A stretch of DNA of 64,000 bases, taken from Sorghum bicolor (taxonomy: Eukaryota > Streptophyta > Magnoliopsida > Poales > Poaceae). Made by a program: the position numbers and the translations under genes. Every line of letters starts with the position of its first letter. Within the stretch, counting starts at the first letter, position 1. This document shows, piece by piece, positions 33,923 to 44,992 of this stretch. Below the pieces are notes generated by a model that had not been told where the DNA came from, ran no database searches, and worked only from the letters and a program-made list of their open reading frames with translations. The stretch covers positions 32,874,373-32,938,372 of the forward strand of contig NC_012879.2 of the NCBI RefSeq assembly GCF_000003195.3, read 5' to 3'.

Positions 33923-36686
33923 TGTAGCACCCTGTTTTAAGAACAAAACCAGATACACACCATATGTGAGCCCAGGAAGTCAAGTCTCACATACAGCCAC
34001 AAATAGGGGTAATATCAATAGACAATGCTTATATATATAACTAACTTAGTATAAAAGATATAACCTTAGATAGCAAACAGTGGAAAGACACTCCGTTCTT
34101 CAGGTGAAAGCTCCAAATCCACAGGGACAGCTGACTGGTTGAGCACAAGCCTAAACTCTTTTCCAAACTTGCAATCTGGTACCCATCTGGGATTTTTATT
34201 CAAATAAAACGTAAAGGCAAGCGTAAGTACATCTCGTACTCAGCAAGAATAACATAGGGTTCATGAGGCTCAAAGGCTAGACACTGGTTGAACTGCATGT
34301 AGCTTTTAGTTGTCACAATTTTAGCATATGAGTAGCATCAAGTTGTCAAGACCCATAGTAAACTCATGATCAAGTAAAGTGAATAAAGAATAGCATAAAC
34401 AACATATTAACAATAATAACATTAATGATTTGCCATTAGTGATCATTTATTCTATATTGGTCCAAGGCCGCTCGTGACCGTGAGCACGGCTGATATATCA
34501 GTTTTACACTCTGCAGAGGTTGTACACTTTCACTGTGAGTCGTGATTTACCCTTTCGCCCGAGGCCCGTCGACCTCTTAGCCCACTACCAAGGAAGACTG
34601 GCAGGGTTCACTATGAAGCCTTTCAAAGGTTCGTCTAACAAGTTAGGACCGCTTGGTTTCGTTAGTCAGTCCATGTGATTCACTCGTAGGAATCCACAGT
34701 CTGCTATTCCCCATTTGCGCCACAAGGGTAACCACTAACAAGCTAGAAAAGGTCCTCATACTGAGCTAAAGCCAGAGCCATATAGCCCTCACAGTTGTAC
34801 TGTATGTCCCGGATGGTCAGATACAGATAAGTCCTTATGGAGAGAAACTAGAGCACCATAAGATAGCCCAATGCTCTAGCCCTCTTTACCAAAGTTGCTA
34901 AAAAGTCATCTTTTAATGTTCATTGCATATTCCTTTAATCAAATTACAAGATCATGGTTTAGTGGAGCACTAGCATAAGCTACCCAATGCATAACCATAG
35001 GTGACAAGGTATAAGATCAATACTAGGAAATCCTTAACCAAGAGACACATGCAATATGAATTGTGTGATTAAAGTTATTAGGAAACAAAGATGATCCCAT
35101 GCCATACTTGCCTTGAAACTCAGATCCTTCTTTTAGTTCTAAACCTTCCACAATCCGCTTCTTGATCACCACGTAAAAGCTCACCGACTAAACTCAGTCA
35201 TCACATCAACAACAATCATCCAGAGGCAATCATACAAAGCAAAACAAACCTATAACTAGAACAATACACCAACAGTATAAAATAAAGATGAAAAGTTTAT
35301 AAAACAAATCTACATCACACTACGATCACACAGACGTAAAGTTCACGAAAATCGGAGATATAACACAAAAGATATGAATTTTCTAAGATTTCCTTTAAAA
35401 AGATAATTAATTAAATAGGGTCACGAAATTAAAAAGTTACAAACTTGTAAAACAGTGAGACTAACATGTAGATCTTGTGATTACGAATCTAACGCAATTT
35501 GAACGGATCAAATCGGAGTTAAAATGAAGATTTTATGAGCTAAACAAATCTGGTGGCAATTTTGTAATTACTGAAAACGTATTTTGATTTACAGACCAAG
35601 GTAAACTAATTGGAGCAGAGCACACGCCTGGCGGCCAGCCATTGGCAGCAGCGAGCTCCTAGCCGGCGAGCATGAAACTTAAGCCTACGGCCATGATTTG
35701 ATGCGGGGAAAACAAACTCACCAATAGAGATTTCGAAGCGGAGATGGAAAGCATGGCGACCGGCGGATCGACAACGGACTGAGGGCGATCACGTTGTAGA
35801 GAAGAAAATAAAATTTTATTTTACTACCTTAGAAATTCTCAAATTAGAGGCTTCCCATATGGTAGTCTTTGGTGTGCTTTGCCTAAGGGGTTGGTACATA
35901 TATATATAGGAAGAAAAACTCCCCACCTCCACGTCAACTAGCGATATGGTACTAATTGATTTGCACCCTTTATCTTTACGAATACGCTTAATTAATTATT
36001 AAAGCCCATTAGTAAATAAAGACATGGGCCTTGAGCGTTGAGAAAAATGAGAGATTTATTATTTTCGGAATTAATTAATTTCATGGATAAAATAATTCAA
36101 GAAAAATCCAGAATTATTATTGAAGCCACGAAAAATACTCCGAAAGCTCCAAAAATTCGGGGAAAATTCTCAGAGATATTGTGGAACATGAAGAACCCAA
36201 ATTAAGTATTTGGAGCTCATGATATGATAATTTGGAGCATCTAAAAATTAGATTATGCTTATAGAAAAGTGAGAATAGAAGCTGGAAAATTCCCAAAAAG
36301 TTTGTAGAGACTGCTTGATGAATGAGAAACTAAAATAAGGGATTTAGGTGATAAAGAAAAGATTTTAGGAAGCTCCTAATAAAAACTTGGGCTTAGAAAC
36401 AAGGAATTTGGTTGTAGATAAAGGTAAAGATGTAGTGACCAAGGAAGATTGTTCTACTAAACACAATTTGAAAAACTTTGCTTAGTCTCAACACACAAAG
36501 GAGTAACAAGCAAACATTACATCAAATCTTATGCACCAGCATGTATGCACAACAATGTTGCTAAGCCTTACGATAAATTTTAATTTAATGAAAAATTTTA
36601 TTTTCCCTATGTTTCATGAGCACAAAGAAATGTATAATTACTTATTTCTCCTCTATTTCCAAAAAACCAAAATTTAGGGTGTTACA
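33923..36686 (-). repeat. Right (5') LTR of element B
   Basis: The 2764-bp LTR is bounded by TGTAGCACCC and GGGTGTTACA (terminal TG...CA). The segment 34460-34700 is alignable with the LTR of G on the opposite strand, with shared phrases such as GTGAGCACGGCT and AGGCTTCATAGTG-like text. B and G are therefore related families. Confidence 0.93.
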
Positions 36687-37326
36687 CCAATCTTGAAGCC
36701 CTTTTCAATGAGGAAGTCCCTAAGCCTCTCATACCAAGCTATAGGAGCTTGCTTGAGACCATAGAGAGCCTTGGACAACCAGTAGACATGCTTTGGGTAC
36801 CTAGGGTGTTCAAAACCGGGGGGTTACTCAACATAGACAAGCTCATTAATATAACCATTTAAAAAAGCACTTTTCACATCCATTTGAAACAACTTGATAT
36901 CATGACTAGATGCATATGCAAGTAGGATACGGATTGCTTCAAGTCTTGCCACCGGTGCAAAGGTTTCACCGAAGTCAAGACCTTCCACTTGTGAAAACCT
37001 TTTGCCACGAGCCTTGCCTTGTTGCGAACCACTTTGCCTTGATCATCTTTCTTGTTCCGGAAGACCCACTTTGTTCCAATCACTCTTGCATCTTTGGGTC
37101 GCTCTTCAAGTGTTCACACTTGGTTGCGAGAGAAGTTGTTCAACTCCTCTTGCATGGCAATGATCCAAGCCGCATCACGAAGAGCTTCCTCTATAGTCTT
37201 TGGTTCATCTTCAAGAGACACAAAAACGTGATGTTCAATAAATAAAGCATGTCTAGAGCGTGTACTTACACCACGTGAGGGACTCCTGATGATGAGATCT
37301 TGAGAGTGATCTTGGAGGATATGTGA
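36687..37326 (-). pseudogene. pol: RT fragment of element A, cut by element B
   Basis: Minus-strand motifs include GTKWVFRNKKDDQGKVVRNKARLVAKGF (start of Copia RT, read in pieces around 36995-37080), then PPGFEHPRYPKHVYWL and KALYGLKQAP near 36740-36830. A stop interrupts before PPGFE and the frame shifts between 36874 and 36990. The fragment ends at FLIEKGFKIG where B is inserted, so the palm with its active site lies beyond the window. Confidence 0.85.
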
Positions 37327-38668
37327 TCATCTTCTTGGTGCCACTTTAGGGGTTGGTTGGGGAGCATCAACATCTTGTGCTTGTGCCACCGCTTGCTCAT
37401 GAGTGACTTGGGTGTCTTCATGAGCATCTCTCACATCCTTGTCTTCATCTTGTGGTACATGTGAGGTGGATGGTGGCTCAATGACTTGTACATCATCATC
37501 TTCTTTTGGCTTGATGTCTCCCACCGGCATATTCTTCATGGCATCCCTCAATGGTTCACCACCTACATCATCAAGATTATCACTTGCTCCTTGGGAGTCA
37601 TTAGTTTCATCAAATTCAACATCAAATGCTTCTTCAACCATGTTTGTTGCATGGTTAAAGACCCTATATGCCTTGGACTTTGATGAATAGCCAACCAAGT
37701 AGCCAATGTCACATCTTCTTTGGAACTTTAACAAGTGTTGGCGCTTCTTGTAGATGTCGCATTTGCACCCAAACACTCTAAAGAATGAGACATCGGGCTT
37801 CTTCCCATTGAGCAACTCATATGGTGTCTTCTCTAGGAACTTGTGAGGATAGAGCTGGTTTGATGCATAGCATGCGGTGTTGATTGCCTCGGCCCACATC
37901 TTCTCCGAAGTGTTGTAAGCATTGTTCTTGCCAAGGTGATCAATGTCCGGTTCTTTCTTTCTACAACCCCATTTTGCTGTGGTGTGTATGTTGAGGAGAA
38001 CTCATGTTTGATTCCAACTTCATCACAATATTATTCAATGTTGGTGTTGTCAAACTCTTTGCCAGTATCACTTCTAATCTTCTTGATCTTGCCATCAAAT
38101 TGATTTTGGGCATTCTTTGCAAACTTCTTGAATATAGATGCAACTTCGGCCTTGTCTTCAAGAAGAATGTCCAAGTGTATCGGGAATAATCATCAACTAT
38201 GACCAAGCAATATTTGTTGCCTCCAAGACTAGCATATGTGGTTGGTCCAAATAAATTCATGTAGAGTAGCTCAAGCACTCTTGATGTAGAGAGATAGGCC
38301 TTGGTTGGATGGGTGTTTGCAACTTGCTTGCCGACTTGACATGCACTACAAAGCTTGTCCTTTTCAAAGGTCACATCCTTCAAGCCTCTAATCAATTCTT
38401 TCTTCATCAACTTATTGAGTGTGCCCATTCCAACATGTGCTAACCTTCTATGCCATAACCAACCAAGTGAGGTCTTGGTGAATAAGCAAGTCTTGACATC
38501 AACTTCATCGGATGAGAAATCAACTACATATAAGTTGTTGTGTCGGAAGCCTTTGAATAACATTTCATTGTCATCCTCCTTGGTCACTATTACTTCCTTC
38601 TTCTTGAATAAGCATTCAAAACTAAGATCACAAAGTTGTCCAACCGAGAGCAAGTTGAAACTTAAAGA
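37327..38668 (-). pseudogene. pol: Integrase of element A
   Basis: The first part (38653-37961) has the zinc-binding region LWHRRLAHVGMGTLNKL and CSACQVGKQ, then LYMNLFGPT, where the first catalytic Asp of Copia integrase is Asn (codon 38255-38257). IVDDYSRYTW follows. A frameshift near 38030-37960 separates the second part (37899-37327), which has the C-terminal motifs PYELLNGKKPDVSFFRVFGC and GYLVGYSSKSKAYRVFN and an acidic tail. It is inactive. Confidence 0.85.
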
Positions 38669-38881
38669 TTACACATAGAGCACATTGGTGATGTAGTTGT
38701 CATTTGATATTGCAACCTTTCCTAGACCCTTGACCTTGCCTTTTGAATTGTCACCAAATGTGATCTTCTCTTGGTTGTCCACATCTTCATCAAGTGAGGT
38801 GAACATCCGGGGATCTCCGGTCATATATTGAGTGCAACCACTATTAGTTACCCAATGTGATCCACCGGTCTTGTAGTTCAC
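38669..38881 (-). pseudogene. pol: Protease of element A, catalytic Asp lost
   Basis: The 71-codon piece matches Copia protease: HWVTNSGCTQYMTGDPRMF, ITFGDNSKGKVKGLGKV and ITNVLYV. The catalytic triplet, normally Asp-Ser-Gly, reads Asn-Ser-Gly (codon 38843-38845). An in-frame stop follows at 38669, and the frame is shifted relative to the preceding gag piece. Confidence 0.85.
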
Positions 38882-38895
38882 CTACACACAAGAGA

Positions 38896-39855
38896 TCAAG
38901 CTTGAGATTTAGGGACCCACATTTGCTTAGGGCCCTTGACCTTCTCTACTAGTTGCTTTGGCACCCAAATATTATTTGGCCTTTGCTTGTTGCGCGGCAC
39001 CATGAAGCTAACCTTGACCTTGCCACTCTTGTCTTTCCTTACAATGTAGTGAGCATTGAAGGCAAATGGTCTAGCATGCTTGGGAAAGGGTGGTGGTAGT
39101 GGTGCCTCACACTCATGAGCAAAGTGTCGTTCTTGACCACATTCAAAGCATCTCTTTGGCTTTGGCTTGCTTGGTTGTTCATGAGTAGCTAGTGACTTGA
39201 TGAGCTTTGTTTGATGAGCCTTGTAGCCAATCCCACTCTTGTCCATCTTCATGACGGTGTTCATGAATAGCTCACTTTGAAGGTCCTTTCCTTTTGTGAA
39301 CTTAGCTAACCCCTTGGTTAGATGTTCCTTCTCTTTCCTGAGCTTGCTATTCTCTTGAGTTAGCTTCTTGATGATTGGGTCATTGTTGCTTGCTAACTCA
39401 TCTAAGATGAATGTCTCATCTTCTTCTTACTTGTCATACATCAAACCAAGCTTGAGATATTGATTCTCTTCTTTGAGCAACTTGTTCTCATATGCAAGCT
39501 TCTTGTCTTGATCAAGTGACTCAATCACAATTGTTTTGTGCTTGGCTTGCTCTTGCAACTCTTTCTTGAGCATGACAATTTCTTCCTTGAGTTTGATAGT
39601 GTCCTCATAGCTCTCGGCCAGTACCACTTTCTTGCCCTTGCAATCAACACATTTGCTTGTGCTCTCCATAAGTAAGTCATCACAAGATGTGGCTACATCA
39701 AGCTTAGCAACATGGTTAATAGCAACATGTGTATCATTTATTGCAAGATAATAAGCTATCCCAAGGTTGTCATAGTTTACTTTTAGAGTTGTTAGCTCTT
39801 CCTTCATTGCTCTATATCTAGTGATAAGCTCATCATGAACACTCTCAAGTTTATC
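38896..39855 (-). pseudogene. gag: Gag coiled coil and second Cys-His motif, element A
   Basis: The piece continues gag after a one-base loss near 39857. It is a long Lys/Glu/Leu coiled coil (KEEIVMLKKELQEQ, NKLLKEENQYLK), broken by an in-frame TAA at 39427-39429. CFECGQERHFAHEC, a knuckle-like CCHC motif, then lies at about 39150. A second CCHC unit and long coiled coil are features of SIRE-type Gag. Confidence 0.78.
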
Positions 39856-41279
39856 ATGTTTTCTTTGAGCTCTTTTAATGAGAGTCTGAGCTCCTTGAGT
39901 TTGGTGGTCATGATCTCATTTTGGTCTCTAAGCTCATCACTAGATTTAAGCTTTGCTAGTAGTGATTCATTTTCAAGTTCAAGTTTCTCATTTTCACTTA
40001 TAGTCTTTCTTATGACTTTTGTGTATTTGTTTAGCAATTTTACAAGTTCATCATAAGAAGGTGATTCATATTCATTATCACTCTCACTACTCTCATCCTC
40101 ACTTTGTACCTTCTGATCACCTTTAGCCATGAGGCATAGGTGTGTACAGGATGTAGATGGTGGTGAAGATGATGGTGATGAAGTATCAATAGCAATGGCG
40201 GCAACCTTCTCATCATCACTGTCATTTCCGGAGGAGTCACCACTTGAGCTCTCAATGTCAGTGAGCCAATCACCAACAATGTAGGCCTTGCCATTCTTCT
40301 TCTTGTGGTACTCCTTCTTGCCACCTTTCTTCTTGTATGGCTTCTTGTCATTCTTCTCATCATCACTTGAATCATCTTGCTCTTTGCTCTTCTTCTTGTA
40401 CTTGTCCTTCTTGGGCTTGGGACATTGATGAGCAAGATGACCAAGTTCCCCACAATTGTAGCAATCCATCTCGGAGATGGGCTTCCTCTTGCTACTTTTA
40501 AAGAACTTCTTCTTCTTGGAGTCAAAGTTGACTCCATTCTTGTTAAGCTTCTTCAACATCTTGGTGGTTCTTCTCACAAAGAGGGCAATGGATGCATCAT
40601 CATCACTTGAAGTTGATGACTCAACTTCAATCTTCTTGGCCTTGCCTCTGTGAGAAGCTTTGAGGGCCAAGTCCTTCTCCTTTTTGGCCGATGAGGAGCC
40701 ATCTTGGGGGTTCATGTGCATATACATCTCATGAGCATTTATCTTCCCCAATATGGATGTTGGTGTAGCGGTGGATAGATTGCCTTGATGTAGCACGGTT
40801 ACTATGTGCCCATATTTCTCAATGGGAAGCACACATAGTATGTTTCTTGCAACATCCGCCGTGCTCATTTGAGTGAGCCCAAGTCCATTTAGCTCCTCTA
40901 CAATCACATTCAAGCGAGAATACATTTCATTAGAATTTTCTTTAGGGAGCATTTCAAAAGTATTAAGCTTGTTCATCACTAGGTGATAGCGTTCCTCGCG
41001 TTCACTCTTTGATCCCTCATGGAGCGCACAAAGTTCCTTCCATAGAGCATGGGCGGTTTTGTGGTTCCGAACGCAGTTGAACACCTCTTTGCAAAGTCCT
41101 CTAAAGGTGTTGTTTTTGGCCTTTGCATTCCACTTTTTGTTTTCTTGTTCTTGTGGAGTAAGAACGGCGTCTTTAGCCGGAGGGGTAAACCCTTCGGTCG
41201 CGGCTTTTAGACACTTTGAGTCACATGCCTCAAGGTATGACTCCATCTGTATTTTCCAATACGGGAAGTGCATCCCCAT
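39804..41279 (-). pseudogene. gag: Gag of element A, main part
   Basis: The 491-codon frame begins MGMHFPYWKIQMESYL (the upstream ATG of the family seems displaced by a small indel). It has the Copia gag core (AHALWKELCALHEGS, NVIVEELNGLGL, ILCVLPIEKYGH), a CCHC knuckle DCYNCGELGHLAHQCPKP near residue 285, Lys- and Asp/Ser-rich linkers, and the start of a coiled coil. It ends prematurely at 39804 because of the frameshift near 39857. Confidence 0.85.
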
Positions 41280-41324
41280 TAGACATCTTTCTCTAGGCAG
41301 TGAAGCCTAAATAATGAGCACTAG

Positions 41325-41336
41325 GCTCCGATACCA
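41325..41336 (-). promoter_or_regulatory. Primer binding site of element A
   Basis: The minus strand reads TGGTATCGGAGC beside the LTR end. It is one base away from TGGTATCAGAGC, the usual initiator tRNA-Met complement. Confidence 0.8.
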
Positions 41337-41338
41337 AT

Positions 41339-42875
41339 TCAAAGGATCAAGATGCCCAAGAGGGGGGTGAATTGGGCTTCTCTAAAAATTTAAGCAACCT
41401 ATAAGCTCCAATTCAACCCCTTGTGCCTAGTGTGACTAGAGAGCTACCGGATAAAAGTTTTGCAACCTAGTTCCAATCCTATTCTAGCATGGAAATTTTA
41501 GGAATGTAAGAACCCAAAGTAAATGCTAGTAAAGGGAGTATTGGAAGAAAATGCTTGGCGATGTTTTGCCGAGGTATCGGAGAGTCGCCACTCTCCACTA
41601 GTCCTCGTTGGAGCACCCGCGCAAGGGTCTTGCTCCCCCTTGGTCCGTGCAAGGACCAAGTGCTCTCTACAGGCTGATTCTTCGACACTCCGTCAAGGTG
41701 AATCGCCCAAAACCGCCCACAAGCTTGACACGAGCCACCCACAAGAACTACGGGCGGTCTTCGTGCCTCCAATCACCACTGAACCGTCTAGGTGATGGCG
41801 ATCACAAAGAGTAACAAGCAATGAACTCTCACTTGACCCAAACAAGGCACTAGAGAGTGGTGGATGCACACTTGACTCTTGGAATTCAACTAGAGATGGA
41901 TTCTCACAAGAAATCTCTCAAATCTCGATCCTCTCTAGGCTCTTGCTACTCTCTTGCTCCACAACAAGTTTCTCAGATGTTCAAATGGGCAAGAGAGCTC
42001 TCATGGACGAGGTGGAGGAGTATAAATACACCCCATGAAGTCCAAGGGTCGGCCAACTGTTTTCCACTGAAAACGGGGTCACCGGACGCTGTTGATGTTG
42101 CACCGGACGCTCTGCAACGAGCGTCCGGTGACACTTCAACGGCTAACTGTACTGCCTCTGATAGGTCACTGGATGCTACTTCCCAGCGTCCGGTGGCACC
42201 GTCCGGTGTTCCGGTGAGTTTTACAAACTCCTTGAGTTTAAGACCGGACGCTACCCGGTGCGTCCGGTGCTAGCGTCCGGTGCTCGGGGAGAGTTTATAA
42301 ACTGTCTGGGTGTGGGACCGGACGCTACCCGGTGACTCCGGTGCTAGCGTCCGGTGCCTAACCCTAGGCACCAAACCCTCCAACGGCTAAAGGACCTCAC
42401 TGGACGCACTCACAGAGCGTTCGGTGCAGCGTTCGATGCATACTTAGGCACCCTAACTTCGTCAAAACGTGACCGTTCCAAAACGAAGTTGGTTCCTCTC
42501 GATCTAAGGACTATCTCTGAGCTGCCTAGTGCTAGGTTTACCAAATGTCCACAACACCTAAACCTAAAGCCTTGCCTAAGTCAAGCTACTAGATCAAAGT
42601 CCCTCTTAATAGTACGGTCAAAGGAAAACAAAGTCCTAAACTACTGTAAGTGCCCCTCTTCACCATATGGCACTTAGACCTAGTCTAGTCTTGACAATGT
42701 CCATCCATCCTTTGAAAACCGAAACGATTTCCACTATTAAGTAGGCATGAACGTCCCTGTTCATCGAGTACCTATTACCATGACCTCACTAATGACTTTG
42801 CCTCTGCAAAACACACGTTAGTCACAGTAATCAACATTGTCATTAATCACCAAAATCATTAGGGGCCTAGATGCA
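41339..42875 (-). repeat. 5' LTR of element A
   Basis: On the minus strand this 1.54-kb LTR starts TGCATCTAGGCCCC and ends CTTTGA, where CA would be expected. About ten copies or partial copies of ACCGGACGC and its complement GCGTCCGGT cluster at 42080-42420, making many small inverted repeats. A TATA-like TATAAATA lies near 42029. Short frames here are not genes. Confidence 0.85.
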
Positions 42876-44701
42876 CCACACCGTGCACCCATCTTGCATC
42901 AAGATTAGCAGTATCCCCAAATAGACCAAATCGAGCTTCCATTTGAGCCTCTTCTCCTAGGAGTACCATCAGGTGCGTCCAAAATGGTTTCTTAGCATAT
43001 GGTGCATTAGGCTCAAATCGTACACCTATCTTGCACCGAAACTAACACTATCTCCAAATGGACCGAAGGGAGATTCCATATGACACACGTCATCCAGGAG
43101 TTCTATCGGGTGCGTCCAAATTGATTTCTAAGCATATCGTACGTTCCATGCAAACCGTGCACCTATCTTACATAAAGATTAGCACTATCTCTAAACGAAC
43201 CAAACTGAGCTCCCACTTGAGCCTCTTGACCTAGGAATACCATCAGGTGTGTCCAAAATGGTTTTTGAGCCTATGGTTCGTTCCGTGCAAACCGTGTCGT
43301 GCACCTTTATTACAATGAAACTAATATTGTCTCTAAATAGGTCGAAGACTCCATATGACACACATCATCTAAGAGTTTTATTGGGTGTGTCCAAATTGAT
43401 TTCCGAGCATATGATAGTTTCCATGCAAACCGTGCACCTATCTTGCATCAAGATTAGCACTTTTTCCAAACCGACCGAACCGAGCTTCCACTTGAGCCTC
43501 TTCACCTAGGAGTATCATCGGGTGCTTCCACAATAGTTTCTGAGCCCATGGTGCATTAGGCGCAAACCATGCACCTATCTTGCACCGAAACTAACACTGT
43601 CTCCAAACAGACCAAAGCGAGATTACATATGAAACATGTCATCTAGGAGTTCCGTAGGGTGTGTCCAAATTGATTTCCGAGCATATGGTACATTCCACGC
43701 AAACTATGCACCTATCTTGCATCAATATTAACACTATCTCCGAATAGACCAAACAGAGCTTCCACTTGATCCCTTTAAACTAGGAGTACCATCGGGTGCG
43801 ACCAAAAATGGTTTCTTAGCCTATGGTGCATTAGGCACAAATCGTGCACATATCTTGCATCGAAACTAACACTATCTTCAAACAGACCGAAGCGAGATTT
43901 CTTATGACACACATCATCTAGGAGTCCTATCGGGTGCGTCCAAATTGATTTCTAAGCATATGGTATGTTCCGTGCAAACCGTGCATCCTATCTTGGATCA
44001 AGATTCGCACTATCTCTAAACAGACCGAACTGAGCTCCCACTTGAGCCTCTTCACCTTGGAGTATCAACAGGTGCGTCCAAAATGGTTTCTTAGACTATA
44101 GTGCATTAGGTGCAAAGTGGGCACCTATCTTACACTCAAACTAACACTATCTTCAAATAGACAAAAATGAGATTCCATATGACACATGTCATCTAGCAGT
44201 TCCATCGGGTGCGTCCAAATTGATTTCCGAGCATATGATACATTCCATGCAAACCGTGCACCTATCTTGCATCATTTTTAGCAATATCTCTAAACAGATC
44301 GAACGAAGCTTCCACTTGAGCCTCTTCACCTTGGAGTACCAATTGGTGTGTCTAAAATGGTTTCTTAGACTATAGTGCATTGGGTGCAAACTCCGCACCT
44401 ATCTTGCACCAAAACTAACACTGTCTCCAAACAGAACGAAGCGAGATTCCATATGACCCATGTCATCTAGGAGTTCCATCGGGTGCGTCCAAATTGATTT
44501 CTCGGTTGTCTCCAAATTGATTTCCGAGCATATGGTACGTTCTACGCAAACTTTGCACCTATCTTGCATCAAGATTAACACTATCTCTAAACAGACCAAA
44601 CAAAGCTTCCACCGGAGACCTTTAAACTAGGAGTACCATCGGGTGCGACCAAAAATGGTTTCTTAGCCTATGGTGCATTAGGCACAAACCGTGCACATAT
44701 C
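42876..44701. repeat. CEN38-like centromeric satellite, left block
   Basis: Tandem units of about 137 bp: the phrase CACCTATC recurs at 43023, 43160, about 43302, 43435 and 43572. Two unit types alternate, one with GACCGAAGCGAGATTCCATATGA and one with GAGCTTCCACTTGAGCC, giving a dimer near 274 bp. Monomers differ by 10-20% by eye. Size, dimer organisation and sequence recall the sorghum CEN38/pSau3A10 repeat. The left edge is the LTR of A and the right edge is the insertion of F. Confidence 0.9.
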
Positions 44702-44992
44702 TGTTAGTGCCCCCTGATCAGGGCCGCCGATCTACTCGAACTCGCAAAGGAACAGATAGGTTCGCCGGCCGATGAGGCACGGACGAGTTCTTCAATAAAA
44801 CGTCATAATGTTTACAGAATGGATGATTCCCCTTTCTAGGGTCGGCTCTCCCTTATCTACCCACTCCTGGCTAGCTCACAGTGATTACATGGCCATTCGG
44901 GCCCAAGGATCCTGGTATTCTTCTTACGGGCCCTCTTACTCGACCCTGTAGGATGGGCCGTGTTGGGATGGCCCAAGTGAGGAGCGGTGACA
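44702..44992 (-). repeat. Left (3') LTR of element F
   Basis: This 291-bp LTR pairs with 58216-58506. The pol frame runs into it and stops at 44857. The GC-rich bases next to it on the right, CATCCCGCTCCCCTTGGG on the plus strand, contain the polypurine tract on the minus strand and overlap coding sequence. Confidence 0.95.

Larger units (their letters stand above)
1..36686 (-). mobile_element. Element B: nested Gypsy LTR retrotransposon (layer 2)
   Basis: The right LTR (33923-36686) starts TGTAGCACCC and ends GGGTGTTACA, and its last 863 bases reappear at 1-860, so the window begins inside the left LTR. A tRNA-Met-type primer site flanks the right LTR and a polypurine tract flanks the left one, so the element reads on the minus strand. 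After removing insertion C, the interior is only about 4.1 kb: a decayed integrase/chromodomain end on the left and a 252-codon frame beside the PBS on the right. Most gag and pol is missing, so this copy is defective. The chromodomain remnant points to a chromovirus, probably Tekay-like. It sits in the RT of Copia element A; the left target duplication lies outside the window. Confidence 0.88.
36687..42875 (-). mobile_element. Element A: Copia retrotransposon, SIRE/Maximus-like, truncated (layer 1)
   Basis: Going right to left there is an LTR (41339-42875), a PBS, gag with knuckle and long coiled coil, a second Cys-His motif, protease, integrase, then RT, which stops abruptly at 36687 where element B begins. 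The protease-integrase-RT order defines Copia. The minus-strand LTR start TGCATCTAGGCCCC and the long coiled-coil gag suggest the SIRE/Maximus group (Opie/Ji relatives). The remainder of RT, RNase H and the other LTR must lie left of the window. Many stops, frameshifts and lost catalytic residues mark an old copy. Its right LTR abuts the satellite. Confidence 0.9.

Noticed and set aside
41479..42677. Several frames of 70-140 codons in the LTR of A
   Set aside because: They are LTR sequence with no domain, no consistent strand and no start context.
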